Assembly (NCBI GenBank): GCA_019694655.1
Contig: JAIBBN010000002.1
Coordinates: 434,001-498,000 of the forward strand
Length of the DNA: 64,000 nucleotides
Direction of reading: 5' to 3'
From: Leptospirales bacterium
Lineage (GTDB): Bacteria > Spirochaetota > Leptospiria > Leptospirales > Leptonemataceae
A model generated the notes under the pieces. That model saw only the letters and a program-made list of their open reading frames with translations. It was not told where the DNA came from and searched no databases. Position 1 is the stretch's first letter; each line of letters starts with the position of its first letter. Positions 57,057-64,000 of this stretch are shown here, one piece after another. Both the position numbers and the translations under genes were made by a program.

Positions 57057-58981
57057 ATAGCGAATCGGCCTTGCTGCTTGGCGCCATTCTGCCTGGAGTG
57101 AATGCGGCGCTGCTGGCGATCTATGGACGGCGACTGCCCGGCGTCCTTTGCGGTTGGCTCAGCGTGGCCGCGGCAACAGCCAGCGCCTCGTGCTTTATTC
57201 TGCTGGCGTCCGTGCAAGGCGTGGCGACCGCCAACTGGATTGCCGCGCCAGGTGAATGGATTCGCTTCGGTGCAGTGGGCGTGGGCGCGCTGCAAGCCAG
57301 CATGGCGCTTTCTGCAGACCAGCTCGGGCTGGCCATGGCGCTACTGGTCAGCATTGCGGGGACGCTCATCGCACTCTACTCGATTCAGTATATGGAGCAT
57401 GACGAGAATTCCTCGCGCTATTTTGCAGGATTCAGTCTGTTCTTGACAGCGATGTTGATTCTGGTCCTGGCCGACAACATCTTTCTCACCTTTGTAGGCT
57501 GGGAAGGCGTTGGACTGGCCAGCTACCTGTTAATCGGGCACTACTGGAAGGAAAGCTTTGCACCTCCCGCAGCGTGGAAGGCCTTCTTCACCAATCGTAT
57601 TGGCGATGTCTTCTTCTTACTGGGCGCCTTCCTGCTCTACCGCGAGTTGGGCGCCGCCGACTACGTATCGATGGAGGCCAACTTCAAAGCGCTGGATGGC
57701 AGCGAAGCGCTGAATAGCGGCCGGATCGTCATCGCCGCCTTTTTCTTGCTGGGAGGCATTGCCGGCAAGTCAGCGCAAATCCCACTGCATGTCTGGCTCC
57801 CCGACGCAATGGCCGGCCCCACGCCAGTCAGCGCATTGATCCATGCCGCGACAATGGTAACAGCGGGCGTCTATCTGGCAGCACGGTTGAGCTGGGTATT
57901 TGTGGCAGCCCCTGTAGTGCAGGCTGTACTGCTGATTGCAGCAATTATTACACTGCTTCTGGGTTCGGTACTCGCAGCTTACCAGGCTGATATCAAGCGC
58001 GCGCTGGCCTACTCCACATTGGCCAATCTGGGGCTGATGTTTGTGGCTCATGCCTCCTCCGCGCCGCGCGCGGCGATGGAGCATTTGTTTGCCCACGCGG
58101 CCTTCAAGGCGTTGTTGTTCCTTGCCGCCGGCAGCATCATTCATTTTGCCCATCATGAACAGAACCTGCACCGATTGAAGGGCGTCTTGCGCCGGATGCC
58201 TGTAACACGCGTTGCATTTTGGGTCGGGGCCATTGGCTCGGTTGGCGCTCTTCCCTTTGCATCGGCCTCGTTCTACAGCAAGGAGGCAATCCTTCAAAGT
58301 TTGGCTCACAGCCAGTTTGTTGCGGGCCCGTGGGGCATCGCTGGCGCCAGCGCTTACTGGCTGGTTTTTGCAGCTGAATTGATAACCGTGCTCTATACCT
58401 TTCGCCTGCTGGGCTATCTGGAATCGAATCCGGATGATAGTCGCAGCGCTCACTGGCGCGAAAGCGGCGTTTGGATTCGGCTGACGCTGGTAGCGCTCAG
58501 CGTGGCCGCGGTGGCCGGCGGCATTGCACGCGGCATGGGCTGGTTGGAAAAATCCTTCTACTCCGGCTGGGGTCCCGAACTGCACGCAGATTCAGATTGG
58601 CTGCATGCACTGGTCTTTGTAGCGCTTGCTGTTGCTGTTTTTGCCAACTTTGCAACGCCCTCGGTACGCAGTCGCTGGCAGCGCTATGTTCGCTGGCTGG
58701 CTACGCCACGCGGTCCGCTGGAGCGGAACTTCTATTTCGATGATATCAATCGCAAGCTCTTGGCCGAACCGTTGCTGCAGCTAGCGCGGACGGCGTCAGC
58801 ATTCGCCGACCCAGAAAGCGAGGGCGGAGCGCCCGGAATGATCGGACAATTGATGCTGGCCGCAAGCGGACGAGTGCGTCGACTGCTCGCTGGCCTGTTG
58901 AACGAGTACGCCGCGTGGATGGCGGCCGCAGCAGCCGCCGGGCTGGCCATTGCGCTCTGGCTATCGGGCGCCTCGTTGTGA
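57053..58981 (+). CDS. nuoL: NADH-quinone oxidoreductase subunit L
   Basis: ND5-type antiporter-like pump subunit at the distal end of the membrane arm. From the GTG at 57053 (GGGAG site upstream) it has 642 residues. FVGWEGVGLASYLLIGHYW and LPDAMAGPTPVSALIHAATMVTAGVY are the conserved channel helices, and a long C-terminal part forms the lateral helix and last membrane segment. The frame runs open to 56729 inside nuoK, which is not coding in this frame. Confidence 0.97.
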   Translation: MNSESALLLGAILPGVNAALLAIYGRRLPGVLCGWLSVAAATASASCFILLASVQGVATANWIAAPGEWIRFGAVGVGALQASMALSADQLGLAMALLVSIAGTLIALYSIQYMEHDENSSRYFAGFSLFLTAMLILVLADNIFLTFVGWEGVGLASYLLIGHYWKESFAPPAAWKAFFTNRIGDVFFLLGAFLLYRELGAADYVSMEANFKALDGSEALNSGRIVIAAFFLLGGIAGKSAQIPLHVWLPDAMAGPTPVSALIHAATMVTAGVYLAARLSWVFVAAPVVQAVLLIAAIITLLLGSVLAAYQADIKRALAYSTLANLGLMFVAHASSAPRAAMEHLFAHAAFKALLFLAAGSIIHFAHHEQNLHRLKGVLRRMPVTRVAFWVGAIGSVGALPFASASFYSKEAILQSLAHSQFVAGPWGIAGASAYWLVFAAELITVLYTFRLLGYLESNPDDSRSAHWRESGVWIRLTLVALSVAAVAGGIARGMGWLEKSFYSGWGPELHADSDWLHALVFVALAVAVFANFATPSVRSRWQRYVRWLATPRGPLERNFYFDDINRKLLAEPLLQLARTASAFADPESEGGAPGMIGQLMLAASGRVRRLLAGLLNEYAAWMAAAAAAGLAIALWLSGASL

Positions 58982-59006
58982 GCTTACAGAGACGGAGCGC
59001 TGAACA

Positions 59007-60488
59007 ATGATCACACTGCTGCCGCTATTTCTCGCGCTCCTGCCCTTTGTTATTGCGACGCTGCACCTCGCACTTCCCGGGAGGGACTCGCTGCAGGGTT
59101 TGCTGGGTCGAGCGGGTCAGTGGCTCTACATCCTGTCCCTCGCCCTATCTTCACTCTTTGCGGTTTTTGTGGCGCCTGAGGCTCTCGTCTGGCAGGGACC
59201 GCAATTGCATGCCATTGCCGGCGGCTGGCAGCTACAGCCTTCCTTTCAGCTGGGTGGAGTATCGGCAATCGCCCTTCTGACACTGGCATTGAGTTCCGGC
59301 GCTGTGCAATGCTTCTTACCTGAGGAGGCTTCTGCACGCAAGCGGGCCTGGCATGTTGCACTCCTGACTACGCAGGCGGGAATTGGCGGCGCTTTCCTGG
59401 CTAACTCTTTGAGCTTTTTCTATGTTTTCTTTGAGCTCTCGCTCATTGGCGTCTATTTCTGGATTGGCCTGTTTGGGAACCAGGATAGCAGCGAGGCTCG
59501 TTCGGCTCTGACGCGCTTTTTCATTTTCACGCTGCTTGGTTCGTTGACGCTGCTCGCTGCGCTGGGCGCTATTTTTTCGGTCAACGGCGGAGACCCGGGT
59601 TGGCGCGAACTGCCGGCCATTGTCGCCCAGATGTCGCCAACTGCGCGGCGCTGGACCATGGCTGGTATGCTGACCGCTTTTCTAATCAAGCTGCCGCTCT
59701 TTCCGCTGCATGGCTGGATGCTGGCCGCCTACCGTGGTTCGCCAGCCAGCGCACGAGCCTTGCTTTCTGGCGCGCTTTCCAAGCTTGGCGCTTTTGGACT
59801 GCTGATGATGGCGCCTGCCTTTGCCGGCGAGCTGCGCGAATTTGCTTCGCCTATGGCGGCGCTGGCAGCCGCCGGCGTTCTGCTGGGCGGCGTCCTGGCC
59901 CTTGGCAGCAGCTCGTTGCGTGATACACTGATCTACGCTTCGCTCTCGCACCTTAACCTGATCGCTCTGGGAGTCGCCGTAAGCTTTGTCACGCCCGCTT
60001 CAGGGGCCAGCGCTGCGGCCGCCGCCTACCAGATGCTGAATCATGGTGCGGTAATGGCGGCGCTATTTGCACTGGAGGCGCGTTGTAGCGAGCATGCCGG
60101 CGCCCTATTTGCAAATCACCGAAGATTGGCAGCTTTCTTTCTGACGGCAACACTGGCCGCTATCAGTCTGCCTGGCATGGGCAGCTTTGTCGCCGAATTG
60201 ACGATGCTATTTGAAGCCTCAAAACTCAGCATGCCTTTGACTATCGTTGCCTTTGTCGGCCTGCTGACGGGCGCGATGGCCTTGATGCTACAGTATCATC
60301 GTCGCTTCTTGAACTCAAGTCCTGCAGCGGAGCGCAGCGCAGCAGAGTTATCCTGGCCAGCGGGGCTGGCGGCCTTAGGCATGGCGGCGCTCTGGATCTA
60401 TTTTGGTCTGCAGCCCGCAGACTGGCTACAGTATCTTGAGCAGGCCGTGCAAAAAACGGCAATGCTGCATCAGACGGGATTGTTATGA
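59007..60488 (+). CDS. nuoM: NADH-quinone oxidoreductase subunit M
   Basis: ND4-type pump subunit. The 493-residue protein is a chain of about 14 helices with FYVFFELSLIGVYFWIGLFG, KLPLFPLHGWMLAAYRGSPASARALLSGALSKLG and SLSHLNLIALG. Several positions differ from the E. coli form, for example GWMLAAYRGSP instead of WLPDAHxxAP, but the Lys and His of the channel are kept. It overlaps nuoN by 4 bases. Confidence 0.95.
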   Translation: MITLLPLFLALLPFVIATLHLALPGRDSLQGLLGRAGQWLYILSLALSSLFAVFVAPEALVWQGPQLHAIAGGWQLQPSFQLGGVSAIALLTLALSSGAVQCFLPEEASARKRAWHVALLTTQAGIGGAFLANSLSFFYVFFELSLIGVYFWIGLFGNQDSSEARSALTRFFIFTLLGSLTLLAALGAIFSVNGGDPGWRELPAIVAQMSPTARRWTMAGMLTAFLIKLPLFPLHGWMLAAYRGSPASARALLSGALSKLGAFGLLMMAPAFAGELREFASPMAALAAAGVLLGGVLALGSSSLRDTLIYASLSHLNLIALGVAVSFVTPASGASAAAAAYQMLNHGAVMAALFALEARCSEHAGALFANHRRLAAFFLTATLAAISLPGMGSFVAELTMLFEASKLSMPLTIVAFVGLLTGAMALMLQYHRRFLNSSPAAERSAAELSWPAGLAALGMAALWIYFGLQPADWLQYLEQAVQKTAMLHQTGLL

Positions 60489-61900
60489 ACGCTTATCTAT
60501 TGTCACAAGTCCCTCTGTTGGCCGGCATCGCGTTGGTTACGCTGCTCTCAGCGGCCATTCGATTTCGCAGCGAACGCTCTTCGGCTTACATCAGCGCCCT
60601 CTCAAGCGTGGCTACTTTGTACTACATATCAAAGCTTCCCGTTGGGGCGGCTTTTTTTGGCGGTTCGATTGTAATCACAGAGGGCGGACGTCTGGCAGCC
60701 ATTCTGATTTTACTGTTCAGCACCGTAGCCTTCGTCCTGAGCGATCCGTATCTGAACAAGGTGGGTGTCCACCCCGCTGATTGGCGAGCCGTGCAATTGA
60801 TTTTGAGCGCCGGCGCAGTGAACGCAGTCCTGGCGGCCGACCTTCTCACGTTTTTTCTATCCTTCGAAACGGCTTCGATCCTTTCGGCCGCCACGGTCGG
60901 TTTGAGCCGGTTTGATCGCCGCTCCAATGAAGCGGGATTGAAGTACTTGCTGCTTGGGATTCTGAGCGGCGCTATGCTGCTCTTTGGCATTGCGTTGGTT
61001 TTTGGCGCGACCGGCAGCGCGCAATACAGTGCAATCGCGGCAGCGCTTCAATACAGCAGCCCGCTCAGCGCCTGGCTGGGGGCCGCAGGACTCGCGTTGA
61101 TACTTTCGTCGCTGTTGTTCAAAGCGGCGGCGGCGCCATTCCATTTCTGGCTGGCGGACATCTATCAGGGCGCCAGCCTCTCGGCGCTGTCGATGATCGC
61201 AGCGCCCGCAAAAATCGCGGCGTTTGCAAGCCTGGCCCTGCTCTGTCAGGGACCTCTCGCTGGCCTGCAAGCGATCTGGTCGCCGCTCTTGCTTGGCGCG
61301 GCAATCCTGTCCTTTCTTTTTGGCGGCTTGCAGGGTCTGACTCAACCCAATTTGAAGCGACTGCTGGCCAGCTCCGCTATCGTGCACGCGGGCTTTCTGT
61401 TGCTGGCCGTTTCCGTCGGCGGACGAGGCGCCTGGAGCTGGCAATTCTACCTGATGATCTATGCGCTGCAAACAGCAACGATTATTGCTCTGATGATGAT
61501 GCTGGGTACGGCTGAGAGCGACGTCGATGAGCTGCGCGACCTGGCCGGCCTTGGGCGGCGCCTGCCCTGGCTTGCAGTAGCTTTGACCGCAACTATCTTC
61601 GCATTTGCCGGAATTCCCCCATCGGCGGGTTTTGCTGCAAAGCTGGCCGCCTTCTACGCCGCAGGACAGGAGTTTCTGGCAAAGGGCAACGCCTTGCTGG
61701 GCGCCACAATCATTGCCGGCGCGCTGGCGTCGACATTGTCGCTGTATTTCTATTTTCGATTGGTGCGTGCGATCTGGTTGGAAACCCCGGGCGCCCCTGT
61801 CGGCCGCATGGAGCTTCGATTGAGCTATCTGAGCGTCAGCTTTGCCGGGACCTTAACGCTCAGCGGCGGCTACCTAGCACTGCTTTTTACCGTCAGCTAG
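60485..61900 (+). CDS. nuoN: NADH-quinone oxidoreductase subunit N
   Basis: ND2-type pump subunit, last gene of the operon. The 471-residue protein has about 14 helices with LTFFLSFETASILSAATVG, LLLGILSGAMLLFGIALVFGATGS and KAAAAPFHFWLADIYQGAS, the channel helix with its Lys. The segment FAGIPPSAGFAAKLAAFYAA is also typical. No clear terminator follows within 60 bases. Confidence 0.96.
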   Translation: MNAYLLSQVPLLAGIALVTLLSAAIRFRSERSSAYISALSSVATLYYISKLPVGAAFFGGSIVITEGGRLAAILILLFSTVAFVLSDPYLNKVGVHPADWRAVQLILSAGAVNAVLAADLLTFFLSFETASILSAATVGLSRFDRRSNEAGLKYLLLGILSGAMLLFGIALVFGATGSAQYSAIAAALQYSSPLSAWLGAAGLALILSSLLFKAAAAPFHFWLADIYQGASLSALSMIAAPAKIAAFASLALLCQGPLAGLQAIWSPLLLGAAILSFLFGGLQGLTQPNLKRLLASSAIVHAGFLLLAVSVGGRGAWSWQFYLMIYALQTATIIALMMMLGTAESDVDELRDLAGLGRRLPWLAVALTATIFAFAGIPPSAGFAAKLAAFYAAGQEFLAKGNALLGATIIAGALASTLSLYFYFRLVRAIWLETPGAPVGRMELRLSYLSVSFAGTLTLSGGYLALLFTVS

Positions 61901-61942
61901 GACCCGGCGGACAAAAAAAATTGTTTTCTGTTCTTCGGGGCG

Positions 61943-61964
61943 CTGCTCTTTTCGCGCTGAGCAG
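61943..61964 (+). other. Small hairpin in the leader of the RRM gene
   Basis: CTGCTC and GAGCAG form a 6-base stem around a 10-base loop, 67 bases before the RRM start. An A8 run and a T-rich stretch (61912-61934) lie just before. It may be a weak nuo terminator or a structured 5' leader; the sequence does not decide. The rest of 61901-62030 shows nothing else. Confidence 0.3.
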
Positions 61965-62030
61965 TGTGAGTTGTCTACCCTGCAGCGCAGAGGGCGTCGC
62001 CGCTGCTACTTGAGAATTCTGAGGTTTCCC

Positions 62031-62363
62031 ATGTCCCGCAAGCTGTTCGTCGGCGGATTGAGTTGGAATACCAACAACGATGGATTACGCCGTAGCTTTG
62101 AACAATTTGGCGCCGTCGAAGAGGCGAAGGTCATCCTGGATCGAGATACCGGCCGCTCGCGCGGTTTTGGCTTTGTAACCTTCAGCCAGGAGGAAGATGC
62201 AGCCAGGGCAATGGCGGAAATGGACGGGCAGAACCTTGATGGGCGAACGATTCGCGTGAACCAGGCTGAGGACAATCGCGGTCCGCGCGGGGGCGGCGGC
62301 CGCGGCGAGCGCGGGGGCGATCGTGGCGATCGAGGAGATCGCGGCGGACGCCACCACGGCTGA
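62031..62363 (+). CDS. RRM-type RNA-binding protein with RGG tail
   Basis: A 110-residue protein with one RNA recognition motif: RNP2 KLFVGGLSW at residues 4-12 and RNP1 SRGFGFVTF near residue 45. A C-terminal tail of about 30 residues rich in Arg, Gly and Asp (RGG-like) follows. Such glycine-rich RRM proteins act as RNA chaperones and are often cold-induced in bacteria. The ATG is chosen for the RRM start and the TGAGG site upstream; the frame is open to 61971. It has its own leader after the nuo operon. Confidence 0.93.
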   Translation: MSRKLFVGGLSWNTNNDGLRRSFEQFGAVEEAKVILDRDTGRSRGFGFVTFSQEEDAARAMAEMDGQNLDGRTIRVNQAEDNRGPRGGGGRGERGGDRGDRGDRGGRHHG

Positions 62364-62386
62364 TTCAGTCCGAGAGAATTGGAACG

Positions 62387-62959
62387 CTAGCGGGCCCCGG
62401 ACTCAATGGGGGCCTGCCAGCGTGGAACGCCGCTAAGGGCGCCACTTCGAAATTCGGCATTCAGGCTGCCTGATGGGGTGCGTAAACTGGCGCGGAAAAC
62501 CTCCGCGTCGGCGGTTGGCATCCAGGTCGCTTCCTCGAATCGATAAAAATGCCCGCCAGATTGAACCTGGATATCGCGTACCGGTAGGCCATTGATCCAG
62601 ATTGCGCTCAGGCTGGCGCCATCTGACCATCGCAGGACCCCCTGGCCATCCAGAACGCCGCCCTTGAATTGGCCCTCATACTGTGCCGCTAACAAGTCGC
62701 CGTTACAATAGCCGCGCAGGCCAGCGCCAGCCGGACTCAGTCCCTCCCAGGCGCCCAGATAGAAGCCGCCGCTGGCGAAGTAGTTCAATCGCGCCTCAGC
62801 CAGTTCCGATCTGCCAGCGACGCAAAGCGGCGGTGCGCCTGCGGCGGAGGCCGGTTGCGGAGCGGAATCCCCGCGCAGCGACAGCCATGGCAAGCAGCCG
62901 ACAGCGGCCAGCATCATACACAGGCTCAAGATTGTTCGAAGTAAGGTTGTAAGAGTCAC
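62387..62959 (-). CDS. MORN-repeat-like lipoprotein
   Basis: A 190-residue protein with a signal ending MLAAVGC (lipobox, Cys22). It has at least one MORN-like unit, YEGQFKGGVLDGQGVLRWSDG (about 93-113), and a weaker earlier one around YLGAWEGLSPAGAGLRGYCNGD. The second half is beta-rich and unrecognised. Likely on the outer or inner membrane facing the periplasm. It is 23 bases from the converging RRM gene and 12 from the upstream minus-strand gene. Confidence 0.65.
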   Translation of the reverse strand: MTLTTLLRTILSLCMMLAAVGCLPWLSLRGDSAPQPASAAGAPPLCVAGRSELAEARLNYFASGGFYLGAWEGLSPAGAGLRGYCNGDLLAAQYEGQFKGGVLDGQGVLRWSDGASLSAIWINGLPVRDIQVQSGGHFYRFEEATWMPTADAEVFRASLRTPSGSLNAEFRSGALSGVPRWQAPIESGAR

Positions 62960-62971
62960 TCTATTTTGGCC

Positions 62972-63652
62972 TCAAACAAATTCTACCTGGATCGACGAAT
63001 AGCGGTCGCGATACGATTGCAGAGCTGCCTTTATCGCACTCAACTGTGGCTGCGAACGCAACATATGGATAATGCAATGTTCAGAATCATATACGTATGC
63101 GATGTATCTTGAAAATGTAATTAGATACTGATTCTTTTCAATGATGTCGTCCTTCCAGCTGCGACCCTGCGGCTTTCGGTGGAAGGCCGCCAAAATACCA
63201 TCCTCCCCCAACCGGCCATGCAATGACTTCAAATCGACGAGGCTGACATAGCGCACATCGGCCTGCCCCTGAACGCGGATGCCAGAAATCGGGTCAATCA
63301 AGAGATAGGCATTTTTCAGCCGCGGCCCCGCGAGGTCGCTAAAGTACTGTTGCGACTTCTTTTCGACGCCATAGCTCTTTCGTGTTATGTATGGATCGAA
63401 AGGTATGGACTCGCGGCCAAAATATTCCTGCAATTCCTGCAGGCGTCGCGATGGTTCAGCGACAAGGCGATCGACATATTCGCGCAGCAACTGATTCTTT
63501 TCGCCAGCCGCGCCTCGTTCCAGCGGACCAGAGGGCAACTCCTCAACTCCCTCCGGTTGCAATCTGGCATACACCAGGCTCTGCAGCCAGGGCGTGGTCG
63601 AAATTACATGCCGTGCGACGTCGTATCGAAATAGTTCGCGAGCAACGCTCAT
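62972..63652 (-). CDS. Unrecognised protein
   Basis: A 226-residue soluble protein with no signal or membrane helix. The N-terminal half is helical (LLREYVDRLVAEPSRRLQELQEYF). The C-terminal half alternates strands and helices, with DIIEKNQYLITFSRYIAYVYDSEHCIIHMLR. No family recognised; it may be specific to Leptospirales. It is probably cotranscribed with the lipoprotein gene that follows. Confidence 0.6.
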   Translation of the reverse strand: MSVARELFRYDVARHVISTTPWLQSLVYARLQPEGVEELPSGPLERGAAGEKNQLLREYVDRLVAEPSRRLQELQEYFGRESIPFDPYITRKSYGVEKKSQQYFSDLAGPRLKNAYLLIDPISGIRVQGQADVRYVSLVDLKSLHGRLGEDGILAAFHRKPQGRSWKDDIIEKNQYLITFSRYIAYVYDSEHCIIHMLRSQPQLSAIKAALQSYRDRYSSIQVEFV

Positions 63653-63722
63653 GCCTTCTGACTCCAGGGTTCACTTTCTGGCGCAGCACAATGCGGTCAA
63701 CTGAAGCGATGACCGGCGGCGC

Positions 63723-64000
63723 TCAGGAAGGCGATGGATTTTGCATTTCGTCTTCGGCAATGACCTCAAGGTTGCGCAGGTCGCTCAAGAGCTGGACCAA
63801 TTCGCTTCGTGCCGAATTCGGATCCACTGCGGCATCCCTGCGAACACGAATGAGTTGCTTTAGAGCGTGGTGAATAACCTCGACTGCTGCAGTCCGTTGA
63901 CGGGCATCGCCGGCATCGAGCAGGAGAACAACCGCTTCAATCAACTTGATCGTGACATGGTCTATGACCGCCAGCGCATCGGAGCGCGCATCCCCTGGAC
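63723..64000 (-). CDS. Unrecognised helical protein (5' end missing)
   Basis: The minus-strand frame is open to the right edge and ends at 63723, giving 91 or more residues. It is mostly helical, with AVIDHVTIKLIEAVVLLLDAGDARQRTAAVEVIHHALKQLIRVRR and a Leu-rich SELVQLLSDLRNLEVI end. No family recognised. A TTG at 63944 could be an internal start, but the open frame upstream argues for a longer gene. It is 70 bases from the next minus-strand gene. Confidence 0.5.
   Translation of the reverse strand, partial: PGDARSDALAVIDHVTIKLIEAVVLLLDAGDARQRTAAVEVIHHALKQLIRVRRDAAVDPNSARSELVQLLSDLRNLEVIAEDEMQNPSPS

Overview
The window is one contiguous, gene-dense piece of a bacterial chromosome of moderately high GC (clearly above 50% by eye; not computed). 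The genes point to a spirochaete of the order Leptospirales. Evidence: a periplasmic-flagellum gene set (fliK-flgD-flgE plus a FlaA-type filament sheath protein); the translation/isoprenoid/lipid cluster rpsB-tsf-pyrH-frr-uppS-cdsA-dxr-rseP-proS; LPS-type functions (LptF/LptG permease, a GT9 heptosyltransferase-like enzyme with a DUF4254 partner); many lipoproteins; and CHASE2 cyclase signalling. The GC is higher than in typical Leptospira, so a Leptonema/Turneriella-like or uncultured relative is more likely. The assignment is inference from gene content, not from a phylogeny.

Layout. 1-14260 (minus): one long run of closely spaced or overlapping genes reading DUF4321, rpsB, tsf, pyrH, frr, uppS, cdsA, dxr, rseP, proS, trpB, trpA and a CHASE2 nucleotide cyclase cut by the left edge. 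14380-15017 (minus): a ribbon-helix-helix protein overlapping a PIN-like protein whose acidic site is degenerate. 15135-17803 (plus): an alpha/beta hydrolase and serA, closed by a bidirectional terminator against pckG and a STAS protein (minus). 20438-24352 (minus): fliK-flgD-flgE with a strong terminator. 24457-37547 (mostly plus): a YkgJ-type Cys-cluster protein, purC, purS-purQ-nadE-HAD lipoprotein, ilvD-meaA-meaB, ddl and a GGCT-fold protein, with a methyltransferase and a DUF1566 protein on the minus strand. 37672-48534 (mixed): proC, a tandem-ACT protein, DUF4254-GT9, an envelope-lipid trio, a parvulin-like lipoprotein, an RluA-type pseudouridine synthase, FlaA, an MBL hydrolase and a CBS protein. 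48628-61900 (plus): a complete nuoA-N operon for complex I. 62031-64000: an RRM protein, a MORN-like lipoprotein and two unrecognised genes, the last cut by the right edge.

The left cluster joins ribosome function, pyrimidine supply, undecaprenyl/phospholipid precursor synthesis and intramembrane proteolysis. The pur genes and nadE share glutamine-amidotransferase chemistry. meaA-meaB is a B12-dependent mutase with its GTPase chaperone. The nuo operon encodes all fourteen core subunits of NADH:quinone oxidoreductase. No rRNA, tRNA, CRISPR, IS element, prophage or replication origin was seen, and no gene-free stretch exceeds about 230 bases. Points most worth a second look: meaB appears to start at CTG inside a CTGA overlap; FlgE has no cysteine; the PIN-like partner of the RHH protein has lost most of its acidic site; a GC hairpin replaces a Shine-Dalgarno in front of nuoA; a parvulin-like lipoprotein carries a CxxC; and four convergent gene pairs overlap tail to tail.
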